DNA from: an uncultured Lachnospiraceae bacterium
Lineage (GTDB): Bacteria; Bacillota; Clostridia; Lachnospirales; Lachnospiraceae
Reading direction: 5' to 3'
Length of the DNA: 64,000 bases
Assembly (NCBI GenBank): GCA_950097145.1
Contig: CATNCF010000002.1
Span: 62,001-126,000, forward strand
The notes under the pieces: generated by a model
What the model was told of the DNA's origin: nothing
The model's database searches: none
What the model saw: the letters and a program-made list of their open reading frames with translations, nothing else
Shown here: positions 26,609 through 35,933 of the stretch, piece by piece
How the letters are laid out: each line of letters begins with the position of its first letter
How positions within the stretch are numbered: position 1 is the first letter of the stretch
Position numbers and translations under genes: made by a program

Positions 26609-26638
26609 ACAAGACCGAATTTTTCGGTCTTGTTTTTT
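26609..26638 (+). terminator. Flagellin terminator (probably bidirectional)
   Basis: Eleven-base perfect stem ACAAGACCGAA / TTCGGTCTTGT, three-base loop and a T-run. On the other strand a TTTT tract also follows, so it probably ends the convergent glycosyltransferase operon as well. Confidence 0.93.
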
Positions 26639-27800
26639 ATATAACACGTAACATATTTTGAAAGCATTTCTCAAAACTGTGATGCTGTTTTACTTTTTGA
26701 TGTCCGTTTTGGGCAATCTCCATACGTTCTTTCTCATGGGACAGGTAATAGTCTATTTTATTCAGCAAATCTTCTGAATCGTTGTAATATACAAAATCTT
26801 CATCTGGAACAAAGAAGTCCAAAAAGTCTGCCTGGAAATTGGTGAGCAGAAATCCACCTGCGCCCATAATGTCCATGGCGCGTAAGGGTATGCCGGACTG
26901 AATACTTTTCAAGGTGATGTTCAGGTTAATTTTACTGTTTGCAAAGACAAATGGCATTTCCGTAAAATATTCTGCCGTTCCCATATTATAAATATGGGGA
27001 ATCTGAATATCTTTATTCAATGTAAATAATTTTAAGCGTTCTGGAAATCGTTCTCCAATGGCTGTCAAGAGACGAATTCGTTCCAGGGAAGTGATTTTCC
27101 GCCCAAGATAATAGTTAGCATAGATATATTCCGGAGTCTCCACGCCATATTTATCATTGGAATAAGGCGATACCCGCAGTAGTTCTTTTATGATGTTCTC
27201 TGTAAGCACTTCTTCCAGAAAATTATAGCCATAAATTCTTAACTGCGCTTCTATCACTGCATCCAGGTAACCTTTTGCATACTGACTGATACCGCTTAGA
27301 CGGTCATAAAAATTATGAGCCTCATTATAGAGCGCGCCCACAAAGGAAATATCACAGGTACATTTCCTGCGGTTAAAGTTCTTTTTGATGAGACGTTCCA
27401 TGGAGACGGCATTAACAGGAAGGGGTGTGTAATAAACAGTGGGAATTCCTATTTTTTTCAGCTTTAAATATTCTTGTTTATCAAATAAAAAAACACGGTT
27501 TGTGGGATAAATCATAGTGTAAGAATACAGCGGAACATAGGGACTGTCATACACAAGAGAAAGATAAAGAATCTCATTGCGTTTGCAGCCTTCAGATACC
27601 ACTGGATAATAATTAAAGGAAAAACAAAATTTAAATTTTCTGCCTCTTACGGCATTGTCAAAAGCAATGTCAAAATCCGGGCTGATTCGTTCCTGATAAT
27701 CTTTGTGGGAAAACATAGTAATTGTATAACCCATTTGTTTCCAGGTGGAAACAGCATCATTTTTATCAAAACAGGGCCAGTCTATAAATAGAATATTCAT
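26637..27800 (-). CDS. CgeB-like glycosyltransferase (third of three paralogues)
   Basis: A 387-residue predicted GT-B glycosyltransferase of the CgeB / DUF3880 type. The N-terminal half starts MNILFIDWPCFDKNDAVSTWKQMGYTITMF, a Rossmann-like strand-helix start. The C-terminal half carries the glycosyl-transferase-1-like pattern NSKINLNITLKSIQSGIPLRAMDIMGAGGFLLTNFQADFLDFFVPDEDFVYYNDSEDLLNKIDYYLSHEKERMEIAQNG. AGGAG precedes the ATG, 11 bases after the upstream paralogue. The gene converges on flagellin and shares its terminator. CgeB decorates spores in Bacillus, but relatives beside flagellin genes in Clostridia are usually taken as flagellin glycosyltransferases; that role is inferred here from position. 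Confidence 0.8.
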   Translation of the reverse strand: MNILFIDWPCFDKNDAVSTWKQMGYTITMFSHKDYQERISPDFDIAFDNAVRGRKFKFCFSFNYYPVVSEGCKRNEILYLSLVYDSPYVPLYSYTMIYPTNRVFLFDKQEYLKLKKIGIPTVYYTPLPVNAVSMERLIKKNFNRRKCTCDISFVGALYNEAHNFYDRLSGISQYAKGYLDAVIEAQLRIYGYNFLEEVLTENIIKELLRVSPYSNDKYGVETPEYIYANYYLGRKITSLERIRLLTAIGERFPERLKLFTLNKDIQIPHIYNMGTAEYFTEMPFVFANSKINLNITLKSIQSGIPLRAMDIMGAGGFLLTNFQADFLDFFVPDEDFVYYNDSEDLLNKIDYYLSHEKERMEIAQNGHQKVKQHHSFEKCFQNMLRVI

Positions 27801-27811
27801 GATATCTTCTC

Positions 27812-29002
27812 CTATTCGTTGTTGTTATTTGGAAATGCCGCGCAAAGCATCTCCTCCAGGCGGATGGGGTACGTGTGATATTTTTGAATCTTTTTAAAAC
27901 CATTTTCTGCAATTTCCCTGCGTTCTGCTTCATGGTGCAGAAAGTAATCCGTTTTATAGATCAGATCTTCCATATTTTCGTAACAAACCACTTCCTCTCC
28001 AGGAACAAATAATTCAGGAAGTTCCAGTTGGAAATTAGTTAATACAAAGCCGCCACAGCCCAGAATATCAAAAATCCGCAAAGGGATGCCGCTTCGTATT
28101 GCCTTGGAGGTGATGTTTAGGCTGATTTTACTGTTGTAAAAAATTACAGGCATCTCCGTCATAGTTTTCGCCCGTCCGCGGTTGTGTACCAGAGGCAGGC
28201 AGGAGGTGTCGCTCGCCGTATAGAGATCTACGGAAAATCGCTCTGAAAGCAGCTTCATTACCTGCAGGCGCTCCATAGAGGATATTTTATTTCCTATGTA
28301 GAGCTGGGCTATAGTTTTCCGGTCTGTCAGATAAGAATCAGCAGGAAAGGTAAAGAAATCTGGAAGATGTTGTTTGAATTCACGGACTATTTCATCGGTC
28401 AGCAGTTCTTCAATGATAAAGCCTCCGTAAATTCGAAGCTGCGCCTCCATCAGTCCGTTTAGATAACCTGAAAGATATGCAGAAGGTTCCTTTAGGTTGT
28501 CATAAGGACATTTTTCGGTATAGAGAGAGCCTACAAAAGAGACGTCAGAAGTAAATTTACGCTGCAAATCAGAAGATGCTGCATGTATCATCCGCTGTTT
28601 TTGATTTGCATTGACAGCCAGAGGAAGGTGGAAGACATGTCCAGGATTTAAGGGGGCTATTTCTTCATACTGCGCCCGGTCAAAAAGAAAAATCCGGTTC
28701 CAGGGGTGAGTAATGGAGGTGGCAAATAATTCCAAAACCGGAGAATCTACGGTCCAGCAAAGATACGGAAGTTTAAAAATATTACAGACTTCACTTAAAA
28801 ATGGATAAAAATTAATGCTGAACAGGAAATCTACAGGCTGTTCAAATAATTTGCTGCTGACGATCTGAATGGCTTCCTGGGGAGACAGCGATTTGTTGGA
28901 AATTTCTTCTGTGATTTCCAGAACAGTATGTCCCAGTTCCTGAAAGCCACTGATGACATCTGGTTCACAGATACTTCCATAACGGTAAAATAAGAGTTTC
29001 AT
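27812..29002 (-). CDS. CgeB-like glycosyltransferase (second of three paralogues)
   Basis: A 396-residue paralogue of its two neighbours with the same two-domain layout: N-terminal MKLLFYRYGSICEPDVISGFQELGHTVLEI and C-terminal YNSKISLNITSKAIRSGIPLRIFDILGCGGFVLTNFQLELPELFVPGEEVVCY. The shared DVSFVGSLY and NITxxxIxSGIPLRxxDIxGxGGFxLTN blocks define this subfamily. Its start overlaps the end of the upstream paralogue by four bases, so translation is probably coupled. GGAGG precedes the ATG. Donor and acceptor are unknown. Confidence 0.8.
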   Translation of the reverse strand: MKLLFYRYGSICEPDVISGFQELGHTVLEITEEISNKSLSPQEAIQIVSSKLFEQPVDFLFSINFYPFLSEVCNIFKLPYLCWTVDSPVLELFATSITHPWNRIFLFDRAQYEEIAPLNPGHVFHLPLAVNANQKQRMIHAASSDLQRKFTSDVSFVGSLYTEKCPYDNLKEPSAYLSGYLNGLMEAQLRIYGGFIIEELLTDEIVREFKQHLPDFFTFPADSYLTDRKTIAQLYIGNKISSMERLQVMKLLSERFSVDLYTASDTSCLPLVHNRGRAKTMTEMPVIFYNSKISLNITSKAIRSGIPLRIFDILGCGGFVLTNFQLELPELFVPGEEVVCYENMEDLIYKTDYFLHHEAERREIAENGFKKIQKYHTYPIRLEEMLCAAFPNNNNE

Positions 29003-30171
29003 GCAAGGTCCTCCTTCACAGTCTGTAAAATTTGTTTGAGCTGTCGGGTATAGGAAAATTTTTCACAAATCCGCTGATATCCATTCATAGCGATGGTCAG
29101 CCGTTCTTTCTCATGGCAGAGATAATAAGCAGTTTTGTCTTTGAGTTCCTCCAAATCACGGAATACTTCTAAATCCCTGCCAATGACAAAATAATCTTCA
29201 AGTTCTGGCTGATAGTTACTCAGGCAGAATCCTCCGGAACCCATAATATCCAAAATCCGCTGGGGCAGACCAGTTTCAATAGAAGGCTGGGTGATGTTTA
29301 AATTAATCCGGCTCAGATAAAAGACTTTGTTCATGGTGGAATAATAGTTTACACTGGGATGTATCTGTACATTGGCCAGATAAGAAGGGGCGCCTCTGGT
29401 ATAGAGATCTACCTTAAAATGTTCTGCAAGCGTGTTTAACACTGTAATGCGATCCATCTGTGCAAGTTTTTTCGATAAAAAGCTAATTCCCAGAAACAAA
29501 TCCAGATCCATGTGTCCATGATTTAAAACCTCATCGCCGAACGTCTGATTCATATAATCTGTTGTTCGCTGAGAAAGTCTGGGCCAGGGCTTCGGATGGT
29601 GCCAGGTACAGAGATGTTCCAAAAGGTAAAGTTTTAATTCAGCGGCAATATCAGCAGGAAATAAATGAATAAAACGGTTATAGGAATTATATTCATATAG
29701 ATTTCCTACAAAGGAAATATCACAGTTAAAGTTCTTCTCATCTTCTGAAGTGAGTTCTAAAGCTCCAGTACGGGAAAGGTTTACTCCCAGGGGCTGATAA
29801 TAGAGATGTGGAATTTCCAGGGATTTCAAATATTCATATTCGGCGCGGTCAAAGATAAAAAGATAATTGCAGGGATTTTTTGCGGCGGGCTGAAACAGGG
29901 TGGTTAAAGGAGAATCGAACACCCATCCAATATAAGGAACCCCTCGTTTCTGGCAAATGTCAGAAATTTCCGGAACAAACAAATAGGAAATCAGACAGTC
30001 ATAAGGATGGTCAGAAAGGAATGCGTCCAGTTTCTCAAATTCTTCTGGCGCTGGGGGATATACGGGGTCAAAGTCAGTTTCTTCATATATTTTGACCTGC
30101 TCTCCTAGTTCAGATAATACCCAGGGCAGATCTAAAGTAGAATTTGCGATGCGTATATATAAAAAATACAT
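28999..30171 (-). CDS. CgeB-like glycosyltransferase (first of three paralogues)
   Basis: A 390-residue member of the same family: N-terminal MYFLYIRIANSTLDLPWVLSELGEQVKIYEE, a central CDISFVGNLYEYNSYNRF, and C-terminal YLSRINLNITQPSIETGLPQRILDIMGSGGFCLSNYQPELEDYFVIGRDLEVFRDLEEL. It is the most divergent of the three (QPSIETGLPQR in place of SIRSGIPLR), which suggests different sugar specificities along one glycan. GGAGG lies six bases before the ATG. First gene of the leftward operon, divergent from the next, rightward glycan operon. Confidence 0.8.
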   Translation of the reverse strand: MYFLYIRIANSTLDLPWVLSELGEQVKIYEETDFDPVYPPAPEEFEKLDAFLSDHPYDCLISYLFVPEISDICQKRGVPYIGWVFDSPLTTLFQPAAKNPCNYLFIFDRAEYEYLKSLEIPHLYYQPLGVNLSRTGALELTSEDEKNFNCDISFVGNLYEYNSYNRFIHLFPADIAAELKLYLLEHLCTWHHPKPWPRLSQRTTDYMNQTFGDEVLNHGHMDLDLFLGISFLSKKLAQMDRITVLNTLAEHFKVDLYTRGAPSYLANVQIHPSVNYYSTMNKVFYLSRINLNITQPSIETGLPQRILDIMGSGGFCLSNYQPELEDYFVIGRDLEVFRDLEELKDKTAYYLCHEKERLTIAMNGYQRICEKFSYTRQLKQILQTVKEDLA

Positions 30172-30251
30172 GGCGTACCTCCGGAAAATAGTATATAATT
30201 ATAAGTATACATATTATAACATGATTTCCGGAAAAGTGGTGAAAAAGTAGG

Positions 30252-30914
30252 ATGGAAGATTTATTAGAAGAGAATAGGCGGGCGGCAGAAGAAAAAAAGA
30301 AATTTAGAGATCAGTTTGCGGATTACCGGGAGGAGATTAATGGTTTTCTGAACCGGAAGGCACATGAGGAAATTCTTGCATATGTTCAGTCTGACAAGAT
30401 GGGAGTAATGTCTAAGATTGAAAATGAGGCGGCTATTATGGCAGTTATCCTGAGCATCTGGCAGATGGAGGCACAGGAGGGCATAACAGAGGGAATTCTT
30501 ACAGGAATTTCTGATGTGGAATCAGCAGTGGAACGTTATCTGAAAGTAAAGTTTTTTATGTGGCGTCTGGAATTTTTAGATGAAAGAAGTGGATTGTCAC
30601 AGGCGCTGGATGAAGTTCCCATATCAGTTCCCTTTTTGAAATACCTGGTTCATACCTCTTCTTTTGACAAGGTGAATACATCCTTTAAACTGGCAATGCT
30701 TTTGAAGGAAAGAGGGAGATTTGCGCAGGCATTTGCGATGCTTCATTACGTGAATGAATTAAATCCTGGAGAACAGGGAGAAGAATTGGTGTTGTGTGAA
30801 ATGGCAGATATCTGTATTACATTGGGCCAGATGAAAGGCGCTGCAGAATGCCTTGGAAGAATTCATAATCCCTCAGGCATTTTTGCTGAATACCAGGAAA
30901 AATGGGGGATTTGA
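30252..30914 (+). CDS. Helical protein of unknown function, first gene of a glycan operon
   Basis: A 220-residue protein that I do not recognise. It is strongly helical and charged at the N-terminus (MEDLLEENRRAAEEKKKFRDQFADYREEINGFL). The second half reads like two or three TPR-type helical hairpins (TSFKLAMLLKERGRFAQAFAMLHYVNELNPGEQGEELVLCEMADICITLGQMKGAAECLGRI). No signal peptide or membrane segment is present. The downstream glycosyltransferase gene follows after one base, so the two are translationally linked; a scaffold or accessory role in glycan assembly is a guess. Confidence 0.6.
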   Translation: MEDLLEENRRAAEEKKKFRDQFADYREEINGFLNRKAHEEILAYVQSDKMGVMSKIENEAAIMAVILSIWQMEAQEGITEGILTGISDVESAVERYLKVKFFMWRLEFLDERSGLSQALDEVPISVPFLKYLVHTSSFDKVNTSFKLAMLLKERGRFAQAFAMLHYVNELNPGEQGEELVLCEMADICITLGQMKGAAECLGRIHNPSGIFAEYQEKWGI

Positions 30915-30915
30915 G

Positions 30916-31563
30916 ATGGATAACCAGAAGATTTGTTTTATTATGTGCGTGAATCACGAATTATATGCGAAAGAGTGCATTCATTACCTGGAACAGTTAG
31001 AGCTGCCGGAAGGATTTCAGCGGGAGATCCTTACTATAAAGGGAGCGGAGTCTATGGCTTCCGGTTACAATCAGGCAATGCAAAAGTCAGAGGCGAAATA
31101 TAAAGTATATCTTCATCAGGATGTGTTTATTGTATATCAGAATTTTATCAGGGAGATTGTAAAGATATTTGAAGAACCCAGGATTGGGATGATCGGAATT
31201 GTGGGTACTCCCAGATTGGATGATACGGCAGTTATGTGGCATGGAGAGCGTGTGGGAATGCTTTATTCCAATAGTGTTTATTTTGCCAATTCCAGCCGGT
31301 TTGGTCAGGTGGAAGGAGAATATCAGGCGGTTCAGGCGGCAGACGGTCTTTTGCTGGCGACGCAGTATGATATTCCCTGGCGGGAGGATTTGTTCCGGAA
31401 CTGGGATTTTTATGATGTGTCCCAGTGCATGGAATTTCAAAGACAAGGATATCAGGTAGTAATTCCAAGGACAGACAGGCCATGGTGTATCCATGACGAT
31501 GGGATTTTAGATTTAAGCAATTATTATACAGAAAGGGATATATTCCACAAGGAATATAGATGA
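30916..31563 (+). CDS. Small GT2-like glycosyltransferase
   Basis: A 215-residue cytoplasmic protein with a GT-A-like fold pattern: ICFIMCVNHELYAKECIHYLEQLELPEGFQREILTIKGAESMASGYNQAMQKSEAKYKVYLHQDVFIVYQNFI. YLHQDVF stands where family-2 enzymes have the DXD-type metal site. The second half has AADGLLLATQYDIPWREDLFRNWDFYDVSQCMEFQRQGYQVVIP, the acceptor-side pattern of such enzymes. The start at 30916 is one base after the previous stop; an upstream in-frame ATG lies inside the previous gene and adds residues that do not fit. Donor sugar unknown. Confidence 0.7.
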   Translation: MDNQKICFIMCVNHELYAKECIHYLEQLELPEGFQREILTIKGAESMASGYNQAMQKSEAKYKVYLHQDVFIVYQNFIREIVKIFEEPRIGMIGIVGTPRLDDTAVMWHGERVGMLYSNSVYFANSSRFGQVEGEYQAVQAADGLLLATQYDIPWREDLFRNWDFYDVSQCMEFQRQGYQVVIPRTDRPWCIHDDGILDLSNYYTERDIFHKEYR

Positions 31564-31573
31564 AGGAAAAGAG

Positions 31574-32560
31574 ATGTTACAGTTTGACCAATCATTTTTT
31601 CAAGAGGAAGTGAGAGAGGGGTTTTGCATCAAACCTATGATGAAGCGTGTCTGGGCGGCACAGATGGAAGTATTGGCAAGGTTTGACGAGGTGTGCCGGA
31701 ACAATGGCATACGATATTTTGCAGATTGGGGAACACTGTTGGGGGCGGTCCGGCATAAAGGGTTTGTACCATGGGATGATGATATGGACATTGTAATGCT
31801 GCGTGATGATTATCAGAAATTTTATAAGATTGCATCGGAGCAATTGCCAGAGGGGTATGATGTGGCCAATGTGCATGCCTATGATGATTATCAGAATGCG
31901 GTTGTCCGGGTAATCAACAGCCGTGTTGTATCCTGTGAACCAGAGCGTTTAAGAGAGTATCATGGATGTCCTTATGTAGTGGGCATAGATATAGATATCT
32001 TAGATTATAAATCAAGGAATCCGGAGGAAGATAACCTGCAGCTTGAATTGCTGAAAATTGTCCTGCAGTCAGACGATGCAGTGAATGGGTATGAAAAGGG
32101 TGAAATTACCTTTGAAGAGCTGAGAGCATTTCTCTCTCAGTTAGAAGGACTGTGCAGTTATACATTTAATTATGGAAAGTCCCTTCATCAGCAGATTCGC
32201 GTTCTGGGAGATTATATTTGTATGCTTTACAAAGATGAGGATGCAGATGAGGTTCAGGGTCCCATTTACCGGATTCATCACCGTTCTAATTACTCTATGC
32301 CAAAAGAATGGTTCAGCGAGGCTGTTTATATGCCTTTTGAAGATATCATGGAGCTGCCGGTCCCCAAAGGGTATGATTCGTTCTTGAGATTAAAATATGG
32401 GGATGATTATATGACGCCCACAGGGCAGACCACTTCACATGAATATCCATTTTATTCTTTTCAGGAAAAAATCCTGGCAGAATTTTTAATTAAGAATCAA
32501 TTACCGGGAGAACCCTTTGATATCGATCTGAAACAGTATAAGGACGCTATAGAATTATGA
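31574..32560 (+). CDS. licD: LicD-family phosphotransferase
   Basis: A 328-residue LicD/fukutin-type enzyme. These transfer a phospho-substituent (phosphocholine in Haemophilus and pneumococcus) from a CDP carrier to a sugar. The family signature is clear near residues 45-75: RYFADWGTLLGAVRHKGFVPWDDDMDIVMLRDDY, where WGTLLGA.RH.GFIPWDDD.D. carries the catalytic aspartates. It also shows PYVVGIDIDILDY and a C-terminal GQTTSHEYPFYSFQEK block. AAGGAAAAGAG precedes the ATG. The next gene overlaps by four bases, and a LicC-like cytidylyltransferase gene follows, which could make the CDP-activated donor. Confidence 0.85.
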   Translation: MLQFDQSFFQEEVREGFCIKPMMKRVWAAQMEVLARFDEVCRNNGIRYFADWGTLLGAVRHKGFVPWDDDMDIVMLRDDYQKFYKIASEQLPEGYDVANVHAYDDYQNAVVRVINSRVVSCEPERLREYHGCPYVVGIDIDILDYKSRNPEEDNLQLELLKIVLQSDDAVNGYEKGEITFEELRAFLSQLEGLCSYTFNYGKSLHQQIRVLGDYICMLYKDEDADEVQGPIYRIHHRSNYSMPKEWFSEAVYMPFEDIMELPVPKGYDSFLRLKYGDDYMTPTGQTTSHEYPFYSFQEKILAEFLIKNQLPGEPFDIDLKQYKDAIEL

Positions 32561-34011
32561 CAAAGTTTTGTAAAGAGAAACAGTTCGCGAGAACTGACTC
32601 CATCATGGAGAAAATTCAGTTTTTTAAGAAGCAGCCAGACTCTGGGAACAGAGAGCAGGCGCTGAATCTTCTGGCTCAGATTCAGCAGGAGGCGATGACA
32701 GTTGGAACTGTCATGGAAGCGGAGCGGAATGATTACTATTCTCAGATTAAAGAATTGGAGCGGCTCTGTGAACTCTTATATCAGATGAGCATGTCATTGG
32801 ATAATAAGGGGACATTGTCAACGCTGGAACAGGAATCAGAGATAATTTTGAAAAACCTGAAGGGAGAACTCAGGGCTGTAAGCCCCAAGAGGGAGGTTGT
32901 TTTTCTTCCCTATCAGGTCTCCATGTGGGACTCACTGGAGAGTGTATGGATGGCGGCTGAGGAGGATGCAGAAGCGGACAGCTATGTAGTCCCCATTCCC
33001 TATTACGATGTGCTGCCGGACGGCAGCCTTGGCCAATTACATGATCAGAGCGCGGAATATCCAAAAGATATTGTGATTACGCCGTACCAGGGCTATTTGC
33101 TGGAGGAACGTCATCCAGACGTGATTTTTATCCATAATCCTTATGACGGCTGTAATTCCGTTACCCGTGTGCCAGAATTGTTCTATGCGTCTAGGATAAA
33201 AAAATGTACAGAACAACTGGTGTACATTCCTTATTTTGTGAGTGAAGAGGGTGGTCCGTCTGACCATTTCTGTTATATGCCAGGGGTGCTTTTTGCAGAT
33301 AAAGCGGTGGTTCAGCCGGGAGTGATTTATGAAAAATACTGCCGGATCTATACACAGGCGTTAAAAGAGAATGGCTGGGAGGGGATCTTAGCTCCGGCAG
33401 AGGAAAAATTTATGCCGCTGGATTCCCCCAAATTTGATAAAATCTTAAATACAAGCTGCGGCGTCCGTGACGTGCCAAAACACTGGCGGAATGTAATATG
33501 GAAGCCGGATGGAACCAGGAAAAAGATTGTTTTATACGATTTGACGGTTATCAATCTGCTGGGGAACCAGGGGCAGGCTTTACTGAAAGTGGAACGTGTA
33601 TTCCAGCTCTATCGTGAGCGGTCGGATGAGGTTGTTTTATTGTGGCGTCCGCATCCGTTGCTGCTGTCCACTATTAATGCCATGCGTCCGCAGTTGAAGG
33701 AAGCATATCTTATGCTTGTGAGGCAGATTCAGGAGGGGAACTGGGGAATTTTTGACAATACGCCGGATCCCAATCTTGCTCTTGCGCTGTCAGACGCATA
33801 TTATGGGGACTGCAGCAGTCTGATGACTGTTTACCGGGCGACAGGGAAACCTTATAAAGTGCAGGATGTGCAGGAAGACGAGGAACAGGAATTTCTGATG
33901 GAAGTATTAAAAGAGAATGCCATTGAGCAAAAGGATAGCAGCGGGATTGCCGGGCAGAAAGAACAGGCTGGAAGCCGTATCTACTATGCCATTATGTCTG
34001 GCAGCAAATAA
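32557..34011 (+). CDS. CDP-glycerol glycerophosphotransferase-like protein
   Basis: A 484-residue cytoplasmic protein. After a helical N-terminus there is VVFLPYQVSMWDSLESVWMAAEEDAEADSYVVPIPYYDVLPDG, with PDVIFIHNPYDG and later VVLLWRPHPLL and ALSDAYYGDCSSLM. The RPHP and S-D-x-x-x-x-D-x-S/C-S pair is the pattern of CDP-glycerol:poly(glycerophosphate) transferases, in which the histidine and the late Asp/Ser loop form the active site. It probably transfers a phospho-polyol or related group in glycan synthesis. It overlaps licD by four bases, supporting coupled action. Confidence 0.65.
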   Translation: MTKFCKEKQFARTDSIMEKIQFFKKQPDSGNREQALNLLAQIQQEAMTVGTVMEAERNDYYSQIKELERLCELLYQMSMSLDNKGTLSTLEQESEIILKNLKGELRAVSPKREVVFLPYQVSMWDSLESVWMAAEEDAEADSYVVPIPYYDVLPDGSLGQLHDQSAEYPKDIVITPYQGYLLEERHPDVIFIHNPYDGCNSVTRVPELFYASRIKKCTEQLVYIPYFVSEEGGPSDHFCYMPGVLFADKAVVQPGVIYEKYCRIYTQALKENGWEGILAPAEEKFMPLDSPKFDKILNTSCGVRDVPKHWRNVIWKPDGTRKKIVLYDLTVINLLGNQGQALLKVERVFQLYRERSDEVVLLWRPHPLLLSTINAMRPQLKEAYLMLVRQIQEGNWGIFDNTPDPNLALALSDAYYGDCSSLMTVYRATGKPYKVQDVQEDEEQEFLMEVLKENAIEQKDSSGIAGQKEQAGSRIYYAIMSGSK

Positions 34012-34056
34012 GAATTCAATAGAAAGAAATTTTGTGTACAGAAGAAGGAGAAAGAA

Positions 34057-34785
34057 ATGAAAGCAATATTATTAGCGGCAGGGCGCGGAACAAGAATAGC
34101 AAGGCATGTTGAGATGGTGCCCAAATCAACCTTGCTTATTAATGGAGTACCGTTGATCAGGAGATCTGTGGAACTGCTCCAGTCCCATGGGATAGAGTGT
34201 GTAGTCTGCACAGGGTACAAAGAACAGCAGGTGCAGGACGCCCTGGCAGGTCTTAACAATATTACTTACTATTATAACCCCTTTTTTGACATTACCAACA
34301 GCATTTCCAGTCTCTGGTTTGCGAGGGAGGAATTAAACCAAGAACTGCTGGTTATGAATGCAGATGTATTTTTTTCAGAGGAGATTTTAGAACTGGTAAT
34401 CCATGATGAGAGAGATCCGGTAATGGCCATTGACTATTCCAGAGTAAAAGAAGGGGATTATTTCTTTTATACTGGGGCAGATGGTTCTATAGAAAAATAT
34501 GGAAAAGAGCTGCCCCTGGAACAGCGGACCTGCGAATATGTGGGGATGGCCAAAATAGGTAAAGATTTTTTGGCGCAGTTTGTCCAACGGATGGACGAGA
34601 TGATTCGTACGCAAAAATATAATGCATGGTGGGAAAACGTGTTATATTCTTTTACGGATGAAAACGAGCAGAATATCTATACTGTGGATGTAGGGGGAAG
34701 GTTTTGGGCAGAGATTGATTTTTTAGACGATTATGAACGGATCATGAATTATGTGTCTGGAAAAAAGAATAAGGAAGAAAATTAG
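34057..34785 (+). CDS. licC: LicC-like cytidylyltransferase
   Basis: A 242-residue nucleotidyltransferase. The N-terminal MKAILLAAGRGTRIARHVEMVPKSTLLINGVPLI carries the AAG.G.R nucleotide loop and the catalytic P-K. YNPFFDITNSISSLWFAREEL and VMNADVFF follow the phosphocholine-cytidylyltransferase subfamily, and FWAEIDFLDDYERI near the C-terminus supplies the second metal-binding aspartate. Substrate may be phosphocholine, 2-aminoethylphosphonate or another small phosphate; no choline kinase or transporter gene is visible in the window. Two LicD-domain proteins encoded beside it are the likely users of its CDP product. GGAGAAAG precedes the ATG. Confidence 0.8.
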   Translation: MKAILLAAGRGTRIARHVEMVPKSTLLINGVPLIRRSVELLQSHGIECVVCTGYKEQQVQDALAGLNNITYYYNPFFDITNSISSLWFAREELNQELLVMNADVFFSEEILELVIHDERDPVMAIDYSRVKEGDYFFYTGADGSIEKYGKELPLEQRTCEYVGMAKIGKDFLAQFVQRMDEMIRTQKYNAWWENVLYSFTDENEQNIYTVDVGGRFWAEIDFLDDYERIMNYVSGKKNKEEN

Positions 34786-34808
34786 ATTACTGAAAAGAGA
34801 GATTGGAT

Positions 34809-35933
34809 ATGTTAAGAGATAAGTTGGTACCTTTGACGGAGAGTAAAGTGCATGCGCAGCTCCAGGAGCTTATGGGACGCTTGATAGAGACGGAAGAACC
34901 ATTCGCTGTGTGGGGCGCAGGAAATACTGGAACTGCAGCGGTGGAGTATCTGAAGGAATATTCCAATGGGAAATTAGAGCCTTGCTGTATCGTGGATAAC
35001 AATCCATCCGTATGGGATGGCGAGAAGATGATGTCTCCTGATAAGTTTTTTGCAATGGCAGAAATTCCAAAGATCCTTTTGGTATGTGTTTATGTGGCAG
35101 ATCAGGTGGTCCAGCAGATAGAGGAAGCTGGGTATCAGGGTGAAGTGATTGTATTCAGCACATCCATGTTATCAGACAATAAAGAGGTATGGCGGTTTTA
35201 TGAAGAGCATATGCCGGAATTGGAAGAACTGTACAGCATATTGTCTGATGAAAGATCCAAAGAGACGTTGGAGGGATTTTTGAATTGTATCAGAAGCGGC
35301 GATCTGGCCTATTTTGAAAAGATCAATGGAGAGAGCACGGAAAAGCTGCTGGATCCGGAAATTCTTAAATTTACGCCGGAAGAGGTCTTTATAGATGTAG
35401 GGGCTTTTACTGGTGATACCATATTGGAGTTCTTGGAACTTACTCATGGCAAGTACAAGAAAATAATGGGAATTGAGATGGATCAGGGAAATTATGGTAT
35501 TTTACGGGAAACAACAAGTAAAATAGAAAATGTTGTTGTAAAAAATGCGGCAGCAGGTTCTGAAAGCGGCAGGATGCATTTTGTATCAGGACATTCAGAG
35601 AGCTGCTATCTGTCAGAATCGGGAGACAGTGAGACAGAGGTAGTTGCATTAGACGACCTTTTACAGATGCAGGATGTGACTTTTATTAAGATATCAGCAA
35701 ATGGATTGGAACTTCCTATTCTTCAGGGAGCAGAACAATTATTACGGAGAAATGTTCCAAAGTTATCAATGTATGCAAGCGGAAGGGAATTGTGGGAGAT
35801 TCCCAGATATCTAAAAAGAATAGTTCCGGAGTATAACGTGTACTGCCGTCATTACGGATATGGACGTCAGGCTATGATTTGTTATGCAGTAAAATTAATG
35901 GATGAAGAGAGATTTGATGATGGATGCATATAA
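34809..35933 (+). CDS. FkbM-family methyltransferase with N-terminal Rossmann-like module
   Basis: A 374-residue protein. Residues about 30-115 form a nucleotide-binding-like module, PFAVWGAGNTGTAAVEYLKEY...CCIVDNNPSVWDGEKMMSPDKF. The C-terminal part is an SAM-dependent FkbM methyltransferase: EVFIDVGAFTGDTILEFLE (motif I), KIMGIEMDQGNYGIL and ALDDLLQMQDVTFIKISANGLELPILQGAEQLL. FkbM enzymes O-methylate sugars, and methylated sugars are common in flagellin glycans. A TTG six bases upstream is an alternative start. The same Rossmann-like module recurs in several other proteins of this island. Confidence 0.75.
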   Translation: MLRDKLVPLTESKVHAQLQELMGRLIETEEPFAVWGAGNTGTAAVEYLKEYSNGKLEPCCIVDNNPSVWDGEKMMSPDKFFAMAEIPKILLVCVYVADQVVQQIEEAGYQGEVIVFSTSMLSDNKEVWRFYEEHMPELEELYSILSDERSKETLEGFLNCIRSGDLAYFEKINGESTEKLLDPEILKFTPEEVFIDVGAFTGDTILEFLELTHGKYKKIMGIEMDQGNYGILRETTSKIENVVVKNAAAGSESGRMHFVSGHSESCYLSESGDSETEVVALDDLLQMQDVTFIKISANGLELPILQGAEQLLRRNVPKLSMYASGRELWEIPRYLKRIVPEYNVYCRHYGYGRQAMICYAVKLMDEERFDDGCI

